This document shows positions 50,104 to 61,339 of a stretch of DNA of 64,000 nt, in pieces (the first letter of the stretch is position 1; every line of letters begins with the position of its first letter). The notes beneath the pieces were generated by a model. That model was not told where the DNA came from and did not search any database. It saw only the letters and a program-made list of their open reading frames with translations. The stretch covers positions 2,666,001 to 2,730,000 of the forward strand of contig CBDATO010000001.1 of NCBI GenBank assembly GCA_965199805.1, given 5' to 3'. Position numbers and translations under genes: made by a program. The DNA comes from DATAZK01 sp965199805. GTDB taxonomy: Bacteria; Actinomycetota; Actinomycetes; Frankiales; Frankiaceae.

Positions 50104-50880
50104 TCAGCAGCCGTCCGAGCCGGCGGCCGGCAGCGTGTCGCCGGCCGCCGAGCGCACCGCCCGGTCGTACAGGGTGATGGTGGTGGCGTCGAAGGCTGAC
50201 GAGTACGAGGTGTCCGGCAGGCAACCGCCCTGGTGGGGGCCGCCGATCACGCCGATGACGTTCGCGCCGACGAGCCAGGGGGCGCCGCTGACGCCGGCGG
50301 CGTAGCCCTTGCAGTCGAAGGTCGGATAGCCGTAGCTCCAGTACGCGCCGGTCACGCAGCTGATCGGCCGCCCGCCGACACCGGCGACGTACGCCGGCAC
50401 CACGACCGTGCCGAGCGGCCGGGGGGTCACCGCCAGGTGGTTGCCGCCCGTGACCTGTTGGACGGTGTGTGAGGTGCCGCCGGTCGTGCGCGGCGCGACC
50501 CGCAGGAAGGCGACGTCGCGCTGCGGGCTCTGGCCGCGGATCCAGGCCGGGTCGGCGAAGGCGGCGGTGACGGTCCAGGTGCCGTACGGGGTGCTGCCGT
50601 CGACCGAGCCGGGGACGAAGGTCATCCCGGCGCCGGTGCCGACGACGCAGTGCGCGGCGGTCACCAGCAGGTCACCCTTCGGGCTGTTCACGACGCTCGC
50701 CGTGCACGAGTGGTAGTCCGACCCGGCGAAGAAGAGCGGGCCGGTGGTGCGTACGCCGTTCACCGGGATGGCGTGCGTGCAACCCGCGACGACCGTGACC
50801 GCCAGCAGCGCGGCGACGGCGAAGACGACGCCGATCGGGCCGAGCGATCGGCGACGTCGCAGGCTCTCCCGGATCGTCAC
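50104..50880 (-). CDS. Trypsin-like serine protease, putative lipoprotein
   Basis: The 258-residue protein has a lipoprotein signal (LLAVTVVAGCT, lipobox near residue 34) and a chymotrypsin-fold domain: His in TAAHC, Asp in RDVAFL, and Ser in GVSGAPWL (G-x-S-G-x-P). Two further Cys pairs can form disulfides. It should be an extracellular, membrane-anchored endopeptidase of the V8/trypsin type. GTG start; 6 bp after the hemerythrin gene stop and in the same direction. Confidence 0.9.
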   Translation of the reverse strand: MTIRESLRRRRSLGPIGVVFAVAALLAVTVVAGCTHAIPVNGVRTTGPLFFAGSDYHSCTASVVNSPKGDLLVTAAHCVVGTGAGMTFVPGSVDGSTPYGTWTVTAAFADPAWIRGQSPQRDVAFLRVAPRTTGGTSHTVQQVTGGNHLAVTPRPLGTVVVPAYVAGVGGRPISCVTGAYWSYGYPTFDCKGYAAGVSGAPWLVGANVIGVIGGPHQGGCLPDTSYSSAFDATTITLYDRAVRSAAGDTLPAAGSDGC

Positions 50881-50886
50881 TCCCTC

Positions 50887-51384
50887 TTAACGGTTCTCCT
50901 CGATGTATTGCTCTGGGTCCTTGTCGCTCTTGTCCAACTCGGCCTCGATCGGCCGGGTCTTGGCGACCTCGAAGAGGATCCCGAGCGAATGACGCTGCTC
51001 GAGCGGCGCGTGCTTGCGGAAGTCGGCGAGCCCCTCGTCCTCCTCCTCACCCATGTGCTCGGTGTTCGCCGAGCGGGCGCGGCCGACGGCCTCCCACCAC
51101 TCCTCGGTGCCGACCTCGTGCTTCGCCGAGTCGGCGACGGCGTCACGGATGTCGTTGTGGTCACCGATCGCGTCCTTGGTCTCCTCACCGTCCTCGTCGG
51201 CCCGGCGCAGGAGCTCGGGGTAGAAGACGGCCTCCTCGGCCGCGGCATGGGACTCGAGGAAGTGGGCGAGCTCGCCCCAGAGCAGGCGCAGGGCGATGAG
51301 GTCGGAGGGGTCGACGTTGTCCAGGCGGGCGAAGGCCTGACGTTGACGGTGGTGATCCTCGAGGATCATGTCGGTGATGTCCAC
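50887..51384 (-). CDS. Hemerythrin HHE domain protein
   Basis: The 165-residue four-helix protein has iron ligand candidates in LEDHHRQRQAF, HFLESHAAAEEAVFYPELL, GDHNDI and ANTEHMGEEEDEGL, the HHE cation-binding pattern. Likely binds a diiron centre and senses or handles oxygen, NO or iron. The C-terminal ~35 residues are charged. GTG start. It sits 40 bp downstream of the terD-like gene in the same direction and may belong to the same stress cluster. Confidence 0.92.
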   Translation of the reverse strand: MDITDMILEDHHRQRQAFARLDNVDPSDLIALRLLWGELAHFLESHAAAEEAVFYPELLRRADEDGEETKDAIGDHNDIRDAVADSAKHEVGTEEWWEAVGRARSANTEHMGEEEDEGLADFRKHAPLEQRHSLGILFEVAKTRPIEAELDKSDKDPEQYIEENR

Positions 51385-51423
51385 GGCCGGGCTCTACCCC
51401 GTCCGGTGCCGCCCAACAACCGA

Positions 51424-53053
51424 TCAGCGCTCCGACGTGCGCAATCCCATCCCGTCGGGTGCCCAGTCGAGCTCCCAGCCGAAGCGGGCGGCCGCGTCGG
51501 ACAGCGTCGCCTCCGTGTACGCGTCCTCCCGCCGGATGATCAGGTCACCGGCGACGACGTGGAACGACGCCAGCACATCCAGGCGGGCCCCCGAGGGCAC
51601 GTCGCCCGGCCGGATGGCGAGCGTTTGACCCGACGGCGCCTGCACGGTGAGTGACGGGCGCAGCAGGCCCCACTCCGGCGCACCGTGCTGGCCGTACACG
51701 TAGACGAAGAACCGGCGGAAGGTCGGCAGCGCGGCCAGGTCGGCGAAGATCGCATGGCCCTCGACCTCGTCACGCCGGTTGAGCGCCAGCACCTGCCGGG
51801 GCCCTGCGGTGCCGGGCGCGCGTGAGGCACCGCCGACCGTCTGCAGCAGGCCGGTCGCCCCGGTGTGCGTTGCCGGGCAGGTCGCCGGCCTCCCAGAGCG
51901 CGCCGACGTAGACGTCGCTCGGGCGGGGGAGGCCGCGGGCGGTCTTGAGCGGCTCCCAGCGCAACGTGATCACGAGCCGCCCGGATCCGCGGTCGGACTC
52001 CGTCCACGTCGTCGCCGGGTGGTCCGCGTCCAGCACCGACACCGACTCTTGCTGCTGGCGGTGGCGCGAGGAGTGCTCGGAGTACGTCACCGGGGCCGCG
52101 GGTGCCGGGGTGGGTTGAGGCGCCGGCCGGCCGGGGTGCGTCAGCCGGGCCGGTCGGGCGGGTTGCGTGGACGGCGGCTCGGCCGGGGAGCTCAGGTCCA
52201 GCAGCGAGGACCGCGCGGCGGGTGCGGGTGCGGGCTTCGGCGGGGGTGGCGGTGCCGCGGGCGGGGTCGGCCGGCTCGGGGCGCGCAGGCCCGGCCGGGC
52301 GGGGTGCGCGGGCTTGGGCGCCGGCGCCGGCGCCGGCTTGGGGGGCGCGGCGGCCGGGCGCGGCGGGTCGAGGTGCTCGGCGAGGTTGCGCCGGCTGCGC
52401 GCCGGGGACGAGCGGCGCAGGTAGCCGGAGAGCTGGGTAGGCGGCGCGGAGAGCAGCTCGGTGGCGCCGGCCCGCCCGGCCGTCCCCTCGGCGACCCCGC
52501 GCAGACCGCGCTCGTAACCCTGGCCGACCGCCCGGAACTTCCACCCCCGCGGATGGCGGTAGAGCTCACCGAAGATCATGGCCGTCTCACGTCCCTCGGC
52601 CGCATCCAGGGTGAAGCGGGCGATCTCGACGCCGTTGTCGTCGTTCACCAGCCGGATGTACGCCGCGGTGACCGACCGGAAGCTCTGCCGCCGGCCGGCC
52701 GCGTCGTAGATCGCCGCGCCGAAGAGCAGCCGCTGGATGTCGCCCGGGACGGCGGCCAGCGTGACCACCGCCTTCTCCACGTCGCCGACGACGGCGCTGG
52801 GCCCGGGCGCCGCCCCGAGTGACTCGTCCGGGTTGGGCACCTGATGGGTCAGTACGAAGCGGGCGGGCGTCGCACCGGAAACGTCCGTGTGTCCGGGGAC
52901 GTCGGCCGGGCCGCCCACGCCGATGAGCCCGTCGATCTCCAGCCCCCCGGAGCCGGGCTTGACGGACCAGCCCAGCCCTACGCGTACGCAGGCGATGCCC
53001 GGCGCCTCGTCGGTGAGCAGCATGTTGCCGCCCTTGGGCAGGGTGACGGTCAC
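51424..53053 (-). pseudogene. TerD-family protein with Pro-rich linker, frameshifted
   Basis: From GTG 53053 a TerD-like domain (about 1-190: TLPKGGNMLLTDEAP, GELYRHPRGWKFRAVGQGYE) is followed by a long Pro/Ala linker and a TerA-like segment (DVYVGALWEAGDLPG). The frame then shifts near 51867-51876: a second frame continues THTGATGLLQTVGG ... RRFFVYVYGQHGAPEWG ... to the stop at 51424. One extra C in the CCC run, or loss of two bases, explains it. Restored length is about 542 residues. Several acidic Ca2+ ligands of TerD are absent. Confidence 0.75.
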
Positions 53054-53063
53054 GCGACGGCCG

Positions 53064-53597
53064 TCATGTGTCGAGGTCCGAGCGGCGGAACTTGGCGTCG
53101 AGGAAGCGGGCCTGGATGGCGAGCTGTGCGGCGTCGCCGGTGTAGACGAGGTCCTGCAGGTCGTTCGCGCCCTCGTCGAGCAGCAGCAGCTGGCGTACCA
53201 GGTCGTCGGCCGGGCTGGTGCCGGTGACCCCGGGCCGCTCGGCGTACGCCGGCGGGAGGGCCATGAAGTCGCCGAAGGCGGTCGGCAGGTACTCGGTGAT
53301 GATCGCGGTCAGGTGGCGCATCTCCTCGGCGCTGGCGCCCTGCCGCTCGATGTAGCCGAGCAGCGGACGCAGCACGTCGTCGATCTCCCGCAGCGTCGGT
53401 ACTGCGCCGACCGGCAGCTTCGCCCCGTCGGCGTTTGCCTGGAGCACGATGCCGGCGAGCCGCTCCTGCAGGTCACGCACCGCGACCAGCTGGGCGGCGG
53501 CGTCCTGCTGCTGCTCCCGCTCGGCCGGCGAGAGCGTCTGCTGCTCGCCGGTGTCAGGCGCGTCGGGGGCCGCGGCGTTGCGCCGTCGGAAGAACAC
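53064..53597 (-). CDS. Protein of unknown function between telA and terD
   Basis: The 177-residue protein has a basic start (FFRRRN), a disordered stretch, and an all-helical domain with AAAQLVAVRDLQERLAGIVL, EIDDVLRPLLGYIERQ and VRQLLLLDEGANDLQDLVY. It resembles in size and placement the small partners (XpaC-type, '5-bromo-4-chloroindolyl phosphate hydrolysis') often found next to telA, but similarity is not certain. GTG 53597 is chosen because AAGGGG lies 5 nt upstream. It lies 38 bp after telA and 10 bp before the terD-like gene. Confidence 0.75.
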   Translation of the reverse strand: MFFRRRNAAAPDAPDTGEQQTLSPAEREQQQDAAAQLVAVRDLQERLAGIVLQANADGAKLPVGAVPTLREIDDVLRPLLGYIERQGASAEEMRHLTAIITEYLPTAFGDFMALPPAYAERPGVTGTSPADDLVRQLLLLDEGANDLQDLVYTGDAAQLAIQARFLDAKFRRSDLDT

Positions 53598-53635
53598 GAC
53601 CACCCCTTCATGCGATGTCGCCTGCGCCCGCCAAG

Positions 53636-54862
53636 CTACTGACTCTCGGTGTGAGCGCGCTCCAGGTAGGTCTTCGAGCGGGCGACCTGCTGCTCCAGCG
53701 CGGTGACGGTGGTCGCCATGCTGTCGACCGCCTTCGCCTTGTAGGTGTCGATCGCGTCCATCGTCGCGAAGACGTTGTCGAACGCCTTCTGCAGCGTCTC
53801 GACGCTGACCGTGCTGGACGCGGCCTGCTCCTGGATCTGGCCGGACTGCTGGCGCAGCATCTCGCTGGTCGACAGGATCATGTTGTTGGTCGTCGTGTTC
53901 AGCGCGTTGATCTGGTCGAGCACCAGCTTCTGGTTGGCCAGGGCCTGCGCGACGATGACCGCCGTACGCAGCGCCGCCACCGTCGTGGTCTGCGCCCGGT
54001 CGACGCCCTTGATCAGCTCCACGTTGTTCTTGCGGACCAGGTCGAGGGCGAGGTAGCCCTGGACGCTGACGGCGAGCTGGGTCATCAGGTCCTGCTGGCG
54101 CTGCCGGATGGGGAAGAGCGCGTCGGACACCAGTGCATCGGCGGACTGCGGGTTGCCCGGCCGGATCTGGTCGATCTTCTGGCTGACCGCGCCGTCGAGC
54201 GCCTTGGCCAGCGTCGCGTACTCGGTGAGCTTGCCCATGGCCGCCCACAGGTTGGCCTTCTCCTGCTCGATGGCCGCGTTGTCCTTGCGCAGCTCGTCCT
54301 GACCGGAGTCGAGGGCCTTGATGATCGCGTCGAGCTGCTTCTGCGCCGACTGGTAGCGCTCGAAGTACGCCGCCAGCTTGTTGCCGAACGGGATCATCCC
54401 GAGGATCTTGCGGGCGCCCTTGAGGTCGGCCTTGGCCGGGTCGAGCTCGGTCACGGTGCGCCGCAGCTCGGTGAGCGTGCCGGCCACCCGGGTCTGCGCG
54501 TCGCCGCCCTTGCCACCCTTGGAGCTGGACAGCGCCTGCGCCGGCCGCTCGAGCATCCGGTTCGACACCCGGGCACTGGCGACGATCTCCCGCTCACCCA
54601 TGCGGGTGATGTCGGTGATCTTGTCCTGGAAGGCGGGGCTGTGCGGGTCCTGCGCGGCGAGCTCCTCGGCGAAGGCGACCGCCTTGGCGCGCAGCTCGGT
54701 GCGGGTCGTCTCGTCGAGCGGGACCATGCTGTCGACCTGGTCGTCGGTGATCACCGGTACGGCGGCAGGTGGGGCGAGCACCAGGTCGGTGCCGGCCGAC
54801 GCGGTGGGCGTCGCGGTGACGGTCGGCGGGGCCAGCGGCTTGCTCAGGTCGAGCTCGGACAT
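53636..54862 (-). CDS. telA: Toxic anion resistance protein TelA
   Basis: The 408-residue cytoplasmic helical protein is a clear TelA family member: DPAKADLKGARKILGMIPFGNKL in the middle, the repeated helical segment with LRKDNAAIEQEKANLW, and RTAVIVAQALANQKLVLDQI toward the end. TelA homologues are linked to tellurite and bacteriocin/cell-envelope stress resistance and co-occur with TerD proteins. AAGGGA lies 6 nt before the ATG. It heads the telA-unknown-terD operon that runs leftwards. Confidence 0.93.
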   Translation of the reverse strand: MSELDLSKPLAPPTVTATPTASAGTDLVLAPPAAVPVITDDQVDSMVPLDETTRTELRAKAVAFAEELAAQDPHSPAFQDKITDITRMGEREIVASARVSNRMLERPAQALSSSKGGKGGDAQTRVAGTLTELRRTVTELDPAKADLKGARKILGMIPFGNKLAAYFERYQSAQKQLDAIIKALDSGQDELRKDNAAIEQEKANLWAAMGKLTEYATLAKALDGAVSQKIDQIRPGNPQSADALVSDALFPIRQRQQDLMTQLAVSVQGYLALDLVRKNNVELIKGVDRAQTTTVAALRTAVIVAQALANQKLVLDQINALNTTTNNMILSTSEMLRQQSGQIQEQAASSTVSVETLQKAFDNVFATMDAIDTYKAKAVDSMATTVTALEQQVARSKTYLERAHTESQ

Positions 54863-54932
54863 TTTCGTCCCTTCCGCTCCGGGCGGAGCTGCGTGGGCGC
54901 ACGTGCTGCGAGTACGACCCTAATGGCACAGA

Positions 54933-55964
54933 TCATGACGGCCCGGGTCCGGCCGCCCGGAGGAACGCCTCGAGGATCCGGTCGGCCGCGAGCGACGGCG
55001 GCAGCGAACCCTCGCGTACTGCCCGCTCCGTCGCCGGGATGAGGGCGCGTACGGCGGGGTCGCCGTGCATCCGGTCGAGCAACCGGTCACGCACGGTGTC
55101 CCACGTCCAGACCACCTGCTGCTCGCCGCGGCGCCGGGCCAGCTCACCGCTCTCGCGCAACGCCTCTTGATGGCGGTCGACCGTCTTCCACAGCTCCTCG
55201 AGCCCGGCGCCGGTCTCGGCGGAGCAGGTCAGCACAGGCACCCGCCAGCTGCCCTCGGGCTGGCCGATCAGGTGCAGCGCACTGGAGAGCTCCCGCGCGG
55301 CCCGCTTGCACTCCAGCTCGTGCGGACCGTCGGCCTTGTTGACGGCGACGATGTCGGCGAGCTCGAGGACGCCCTTCTTGATGCCCTGCAGCTGATCGCC
55401 GGTACGCGCCAGCGCCAGCAGCAGGAACGTGTCGGTCATCTCGGCGACGAGCGTCTCGGACTGGCCGACGCCGACCGTCTCGACGATCACCACGTCGTAG
55501 CCGGCCGCCTCCATGATCAGGATCGACTCCCGGGTGGCCCGCGCGACCCCGCCGAGCTGCCCCGACGTGGGGGAGGGCCGGATGAACGCGTTGTCGTCGA
55601 CGGCGAGGTCGGGCATCCGGGTCTTGTCGCCGAGGATGCTGCCGCCCGTACGCGAGCTCGACGGGTCGACGGCGAGCACCGCCACCTTGTGGCCCGCCGT
55701 CGTCAAACGCTTGCCCAGCGCGTTGATGATCGTCGACTTGCCCGCACCGGGCACGCCGCTGATCCCCACCCGTGACGCCGTGCCCGTGCGCGGGAGCAGC
55801 ATGGTCAGCAGCTCCTGCGCCCGCTCGCGATGATCGGCACGGGTGGACTCCACCAGCGTGATCGCGCGGGCGATGGCACTGCGGCGCCCGTCGACCACCT
55901 CGGCCGCGAGGGCGTCGACGTCCACCGCAGGACGCACCGCTGCCGTACCGGCCGAACTCGCCAT
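54933..55964 (-). CDS. meaB: Methylmalonyl-CoA mutase-associated GTPase MeaB
   Basis: MeaB is a G3E-type P-loop GTPase that protects and loads methylmalonyl-CoA mutase with adenosylcobalamin. The 343-residue protein has Walker A GVPGAGKS at 70-77, DPSSSRTGGSILGDKTRM (switch and base-binding region), ETVGVGQSE and the guanine motif NKADG. It is 5 bp downstream of mutB in the same operon, the usual arrangement. Confidence 0.95.
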   Translation of the reverse strand: MASSAGTAAVRPAVDVDALAAEVVDGRRSAIARAITLVESTRADHRERAQELLTMLLPRTGTASRVGISGVPGAGKSTIINALGKRLTTAGHKVAVLAVDPSSSRTGGSILGDKTRMPDLAVDDNAFIRPSPTSGQLGGVARATRESILIMEAAGYDVVIVETVGVGQSETLVAEMTDTFLLLALARTGDQLQGIKKGVLELADIVAVNKADGPHELECKRAARELSSALHLIGQPEGSWRVPVLTCSAETGAGLEELWKTVDRHQEALRESGELARRRGEQQVVWTWDTVRDRLLDRMHGDPAVRALIPATERAVREGSLPPSLAADRILEAFLRAAGPGPS

Positions 55965-55969
55965 GGCGC

Positions 55970-58185
<2,216 letters not shown>

Positions 58186-58189
<4 letters not shown>

Positions 58190-60114
58190 TGCGCTACTCC
58201 CAGCTTGTCGAGCGTCTGCTCCTGCACGGCGACGGCATCGCAGCCCCGGTGCAGGAAGGTGTCGATCGTTGCCTCGGGTGCGGCCTTGGCCTGCCCGGCG
58301 AGCATGACGTGGGTGGCCCCGGCCGTGCGGAGCGCGTCGGCCACGAGGGCGGCGGAAGCGGCGTAAGCGGTGTCGGTGCCGCACAGACAGGCCACGGTCG
58401 TGCCGGCCTTCTCGAGGGCCGCCTTCAGAGTGGCCTCGGACGCCGTCTCGGCGGCCTCCGGGAGCTCGACGTCGGCGATGCCGGCCGGACGCAACAGGTC
58501 AGCGGCGAAACCCGCCCGCGCCGAGGCGGCCCGTGGTGACTCCAGCGGCACCAGCAGCACCGTGGGCGAACGCCGGTTGACGTGGCGGAAGTGCTCCACC
58601 CGCTCGCGCATCGCCTCGTGCCGCTCGGACCAGCGGACGGGAGTCAGGCCACCCGACGGCTGCGGCGGCGTCTCCTGCCGTGCCAGCACCTGCTCGTCGA
58701 GCTGCGGGAACTCGCTGACGCCGGTGATCGCGTCCTCGCGGTAGGCCAGCTTGCGGGCCCGGCCGGCGCGGTTGTCGTGGATCCGCGCCTCGATCGACCC
58801 GTCGGCCAGCGCGTGGGCGACCCCGCCGGCCTCCTCGATGGCCTGGAACTCCGCCCACCCGGCGCGGGCCAGCTCGTCGGTCAGCGACTCCACATACCAG
58901 GAGCCGCCCGCCGGGTCGATGACCGCGGCGACGTGCGACTCCTCCAGCAGCAGCGCCTGGGTGTTGCGCGCGGCCCGGCGGCCCAGCGCCTCGGGCACGC
59001 CGAGCGCGGAATCGAACGACAGCACGGTGACCGCGTCGGCCCCGCCCACCCCGGCGGCGAAGGACGCCACCGTCGTGCGCAGCATGTTCACGTACGGGTC
59101 GAGCCGCGTCATCATCGGCCGGCTGGTGACCGCGTGCTGCAGCTGCCCCTGCTCGGCGGCCGGCACCCCGCAGGCGGCGGCGATGCGGGCCCAGAGCTTG
59201 CGGGCGGCCCGCAGCTTCGCGATGGTCAGGAACTGGTCGTCGGTGGCCGCGTAGCGGAACTCGAGCTGGCCGGCCGCCGCGGATGCCGACAGGCCCACCT
59301 CGGCGAGAGCCCGCAGGTAGGCGACGCCGGCGGCGATCGAGTAGCCGAGCTCCTGCGCCTCGGAGGCACCACCGTCGTGGACGCTGGTCGCGTCGACGAC
59401 GATCGTGCGCAGCGCGAGGCCGGAGCCGTTGGCCTCGACGAACTGCTTCACGTAACCGGTGGTGGGCGTCAGCTCGACGGGATGCCCGGTGCGCACCGCG
59501 AGGCCGACCGGGTCGAGGCCGAGGTTGCCGGACAGCGCGCCGACCTCGACGCCCCGCTCTGCGGCGATCGCGAGCAGCGCATCAGCGGCGGCGATGCCCT
59601 CCTCGTTGGCATCGAGCACGACGGGCGCCAGGTCGAGCAGCACGTCGGTGAGCGCCTCGCCGAGCGCGGCGACCGGGACGCCGGAGGCGCCGACGGCCAG
59701 CCACAGCGAGGAGACGCCGTTCTCCAGGTCGACGAGCGCCTGCTCCCGCGTCGCGGCCGGGCGCGGGTCGTTGAAGAAGGAGCGCACATCCCAGCCACCG
59801 AGAGTGCCCTGGGGGAGGCGGCCGCGTACGAAGGGCGCCGAACCGGGCAGGCCCGCGTCGGGCACGTCGAACCGGTCACGGCCGTAGATGCCGTCGATGG
59901 TCAGGCCGCCGACGGTGACCTGCAGGCGCGCCTCGGCGTCGGCTGCCGTGAGGCCCTTGCTGCCGGACTTGTCCAGCACGCCGGCGACGAGGGTCGCCCA
60001 TTGCTCACGGGTGGCCGGCGGGAAAGCGGACGCCAGCGTCAGCTCCTCCGGAGTCGGCGGCGGACCTTTGAGGTCGACCGACTCGGTGGGCGGTGCGGGG
60101 GCGTCGCTGGTCAC
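58186..60114 (-). CDS. mutA: Methylmalonyl-CoA mutase, small (beta) subunit
   Basis: The 642-residue protein is the noncatalytic partner of MutB: it retains the barrel (IDGIYGRDRFDVPDAGLPGS, TRLDPYVNMLRTTVASFAAG) and a degenerate cobalamin domain in which the DxHxxG motif is missing (AGFAADLLRPAGIADVELP), as expected for small subunits. GTG 60114 is chosen because AGGAGG lies 4 nt upstream; an in-frame ATG at 60156 exists but has no such site. First gene of the mutAB-meaB operon. Confidence 0.95.
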
Positions 60115-60218
60115 ACATCCTCCTGGCCTGTCGAGCGCGGTCGCTCTAGCGGTCATTTTGCCTGGTGTCGCGCATCACGTGCCAAGGACCTCCGATACCG
60201 CCCTGTAATCTCGCCGGG

Positions 60219-61310
60219 TCACGACGAGCAGGCGACGGCTTTCGAGTCGGCGCCGACCAACCCGCGCGCCGCGTCGGGTGCGGTGTTGTCACACGTCACG
60301 ACGTTGCCGGCCGTCGGAAAGAGGCCGACGCCGAACCCGGGCCACGACCCCGGAGCGGTTACCGCTGATGACGTTGTCGGTGCCCCAACCCGGATGGACG
60401 GTGTGCGTCTGGATGGCATCCATGGCGGCTCCCCGCGGATTGCGGATGGTGTTGTCCCGGATCGTCCAGCCGTTGCCCTTGGCGTCGATGGCGCTGTCGG
60501 CGGGGTTCTCGCCCGAGTAGCCGGTGTCGTCGAAGACGTTGCCGGCCAGCACCCCCGAGCTCGTGCCCTCCTTGAGGTCGGCGCCCTCGGCGGCGATGTG
60601 CGTGAACGTGTTGCCGACGATCTGGTTGCCGTTCGACGCGTCGGGCTCGCCGCCGGAGTAGGTGTCCCAGTTGGAGTTCGCCGAGCCGACGTAGACGCCC
60701 TCGCCGTACTGCGCCTGCCGTAGCCCGGTGTCGGAGATCCTGCCGCCCGTGACGACGTTGTCGGACGAGCCCCCCCGCAGATGCAGGCCCTCGGCGCCGA
60801 CGTTCGTGACGGTGAGCTGCTCGTAGCGGTTGTGGCTGCTGCCATCGAGACGATGCCCTTGGACGCGGTCGTGACCGTGAAGCCGCGGAAGACCACGTGG
60901 CTGGCCTTGGAGACGTAGAGGCCGTACCGCCCGCCGGTGGACTTCCCCGAGATGACGGCATCCGCCGGACCGCGCACGGTGATCGGCCTGGCCGCAGTGC
61001 CGGAACGCGTGGCCACGATGGTGCCGGTGTACGAGCCGACGGCCCGCGAGGTGCCCGTGTACGCACCCGCCGCCAGGGTGATGGTCTGGCCCGGCGTCGC
61101 GACGTCCAGCGCAGCCTGCAGCTCCTCGGCGTTGCGCACCGTCACGTTGCCGGCCTCGTCGGGCTGAGGCGGGGGAGCTGGTGCGGCTGTCGACTTGCGT
61201 GGCCGTGGTGGGTCCGACGGGCCGGAAGAGCTTGAGCAACCGGACAGGCTCAGCCCGATGATCGTGAGCGCGGCGGCGCTCGCGACCCCCCGCTTGCGGA
61301 TCGTGCACAT
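60219..61310 (-). pseudogene. Parallel beta-helix lipoprotein gene with two compensating frameshifts
   Basis: From ATG 61310 a lipoprotein signal (ALTIIGLSLSGCSSSS) and a right-handed beta-helix start (NVTVRNAEELQAALD) are read. Near 60850 the coding moves by one base (a G appears missing in ATGG), and the middle coils follow (NRYEQLTVTNVGAEGLHLRG, GNTFTHIAAEGADLKEG). Near 60350 it shifts back (one extra G in GGGG) to PGFGVGLFPTAGNVV and the stop. The protein would be a cell-surface polysaccharide-active or surface-binding beta-helix. Either broken or a sequence error. Confidence 0.75.
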
Positions 61311-61339
61311 GTCCGGGACACCTCCCATGCCTGCGGTCG

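Noticed and set aside
52090..52420. Possible repeat element in the GC-rich stretch inside the terD-like gene
   Set aside because: The repetitiveness comes from codons for a Pro/Ala linker in one coding frame and not from a mobile or intergenic repeat.
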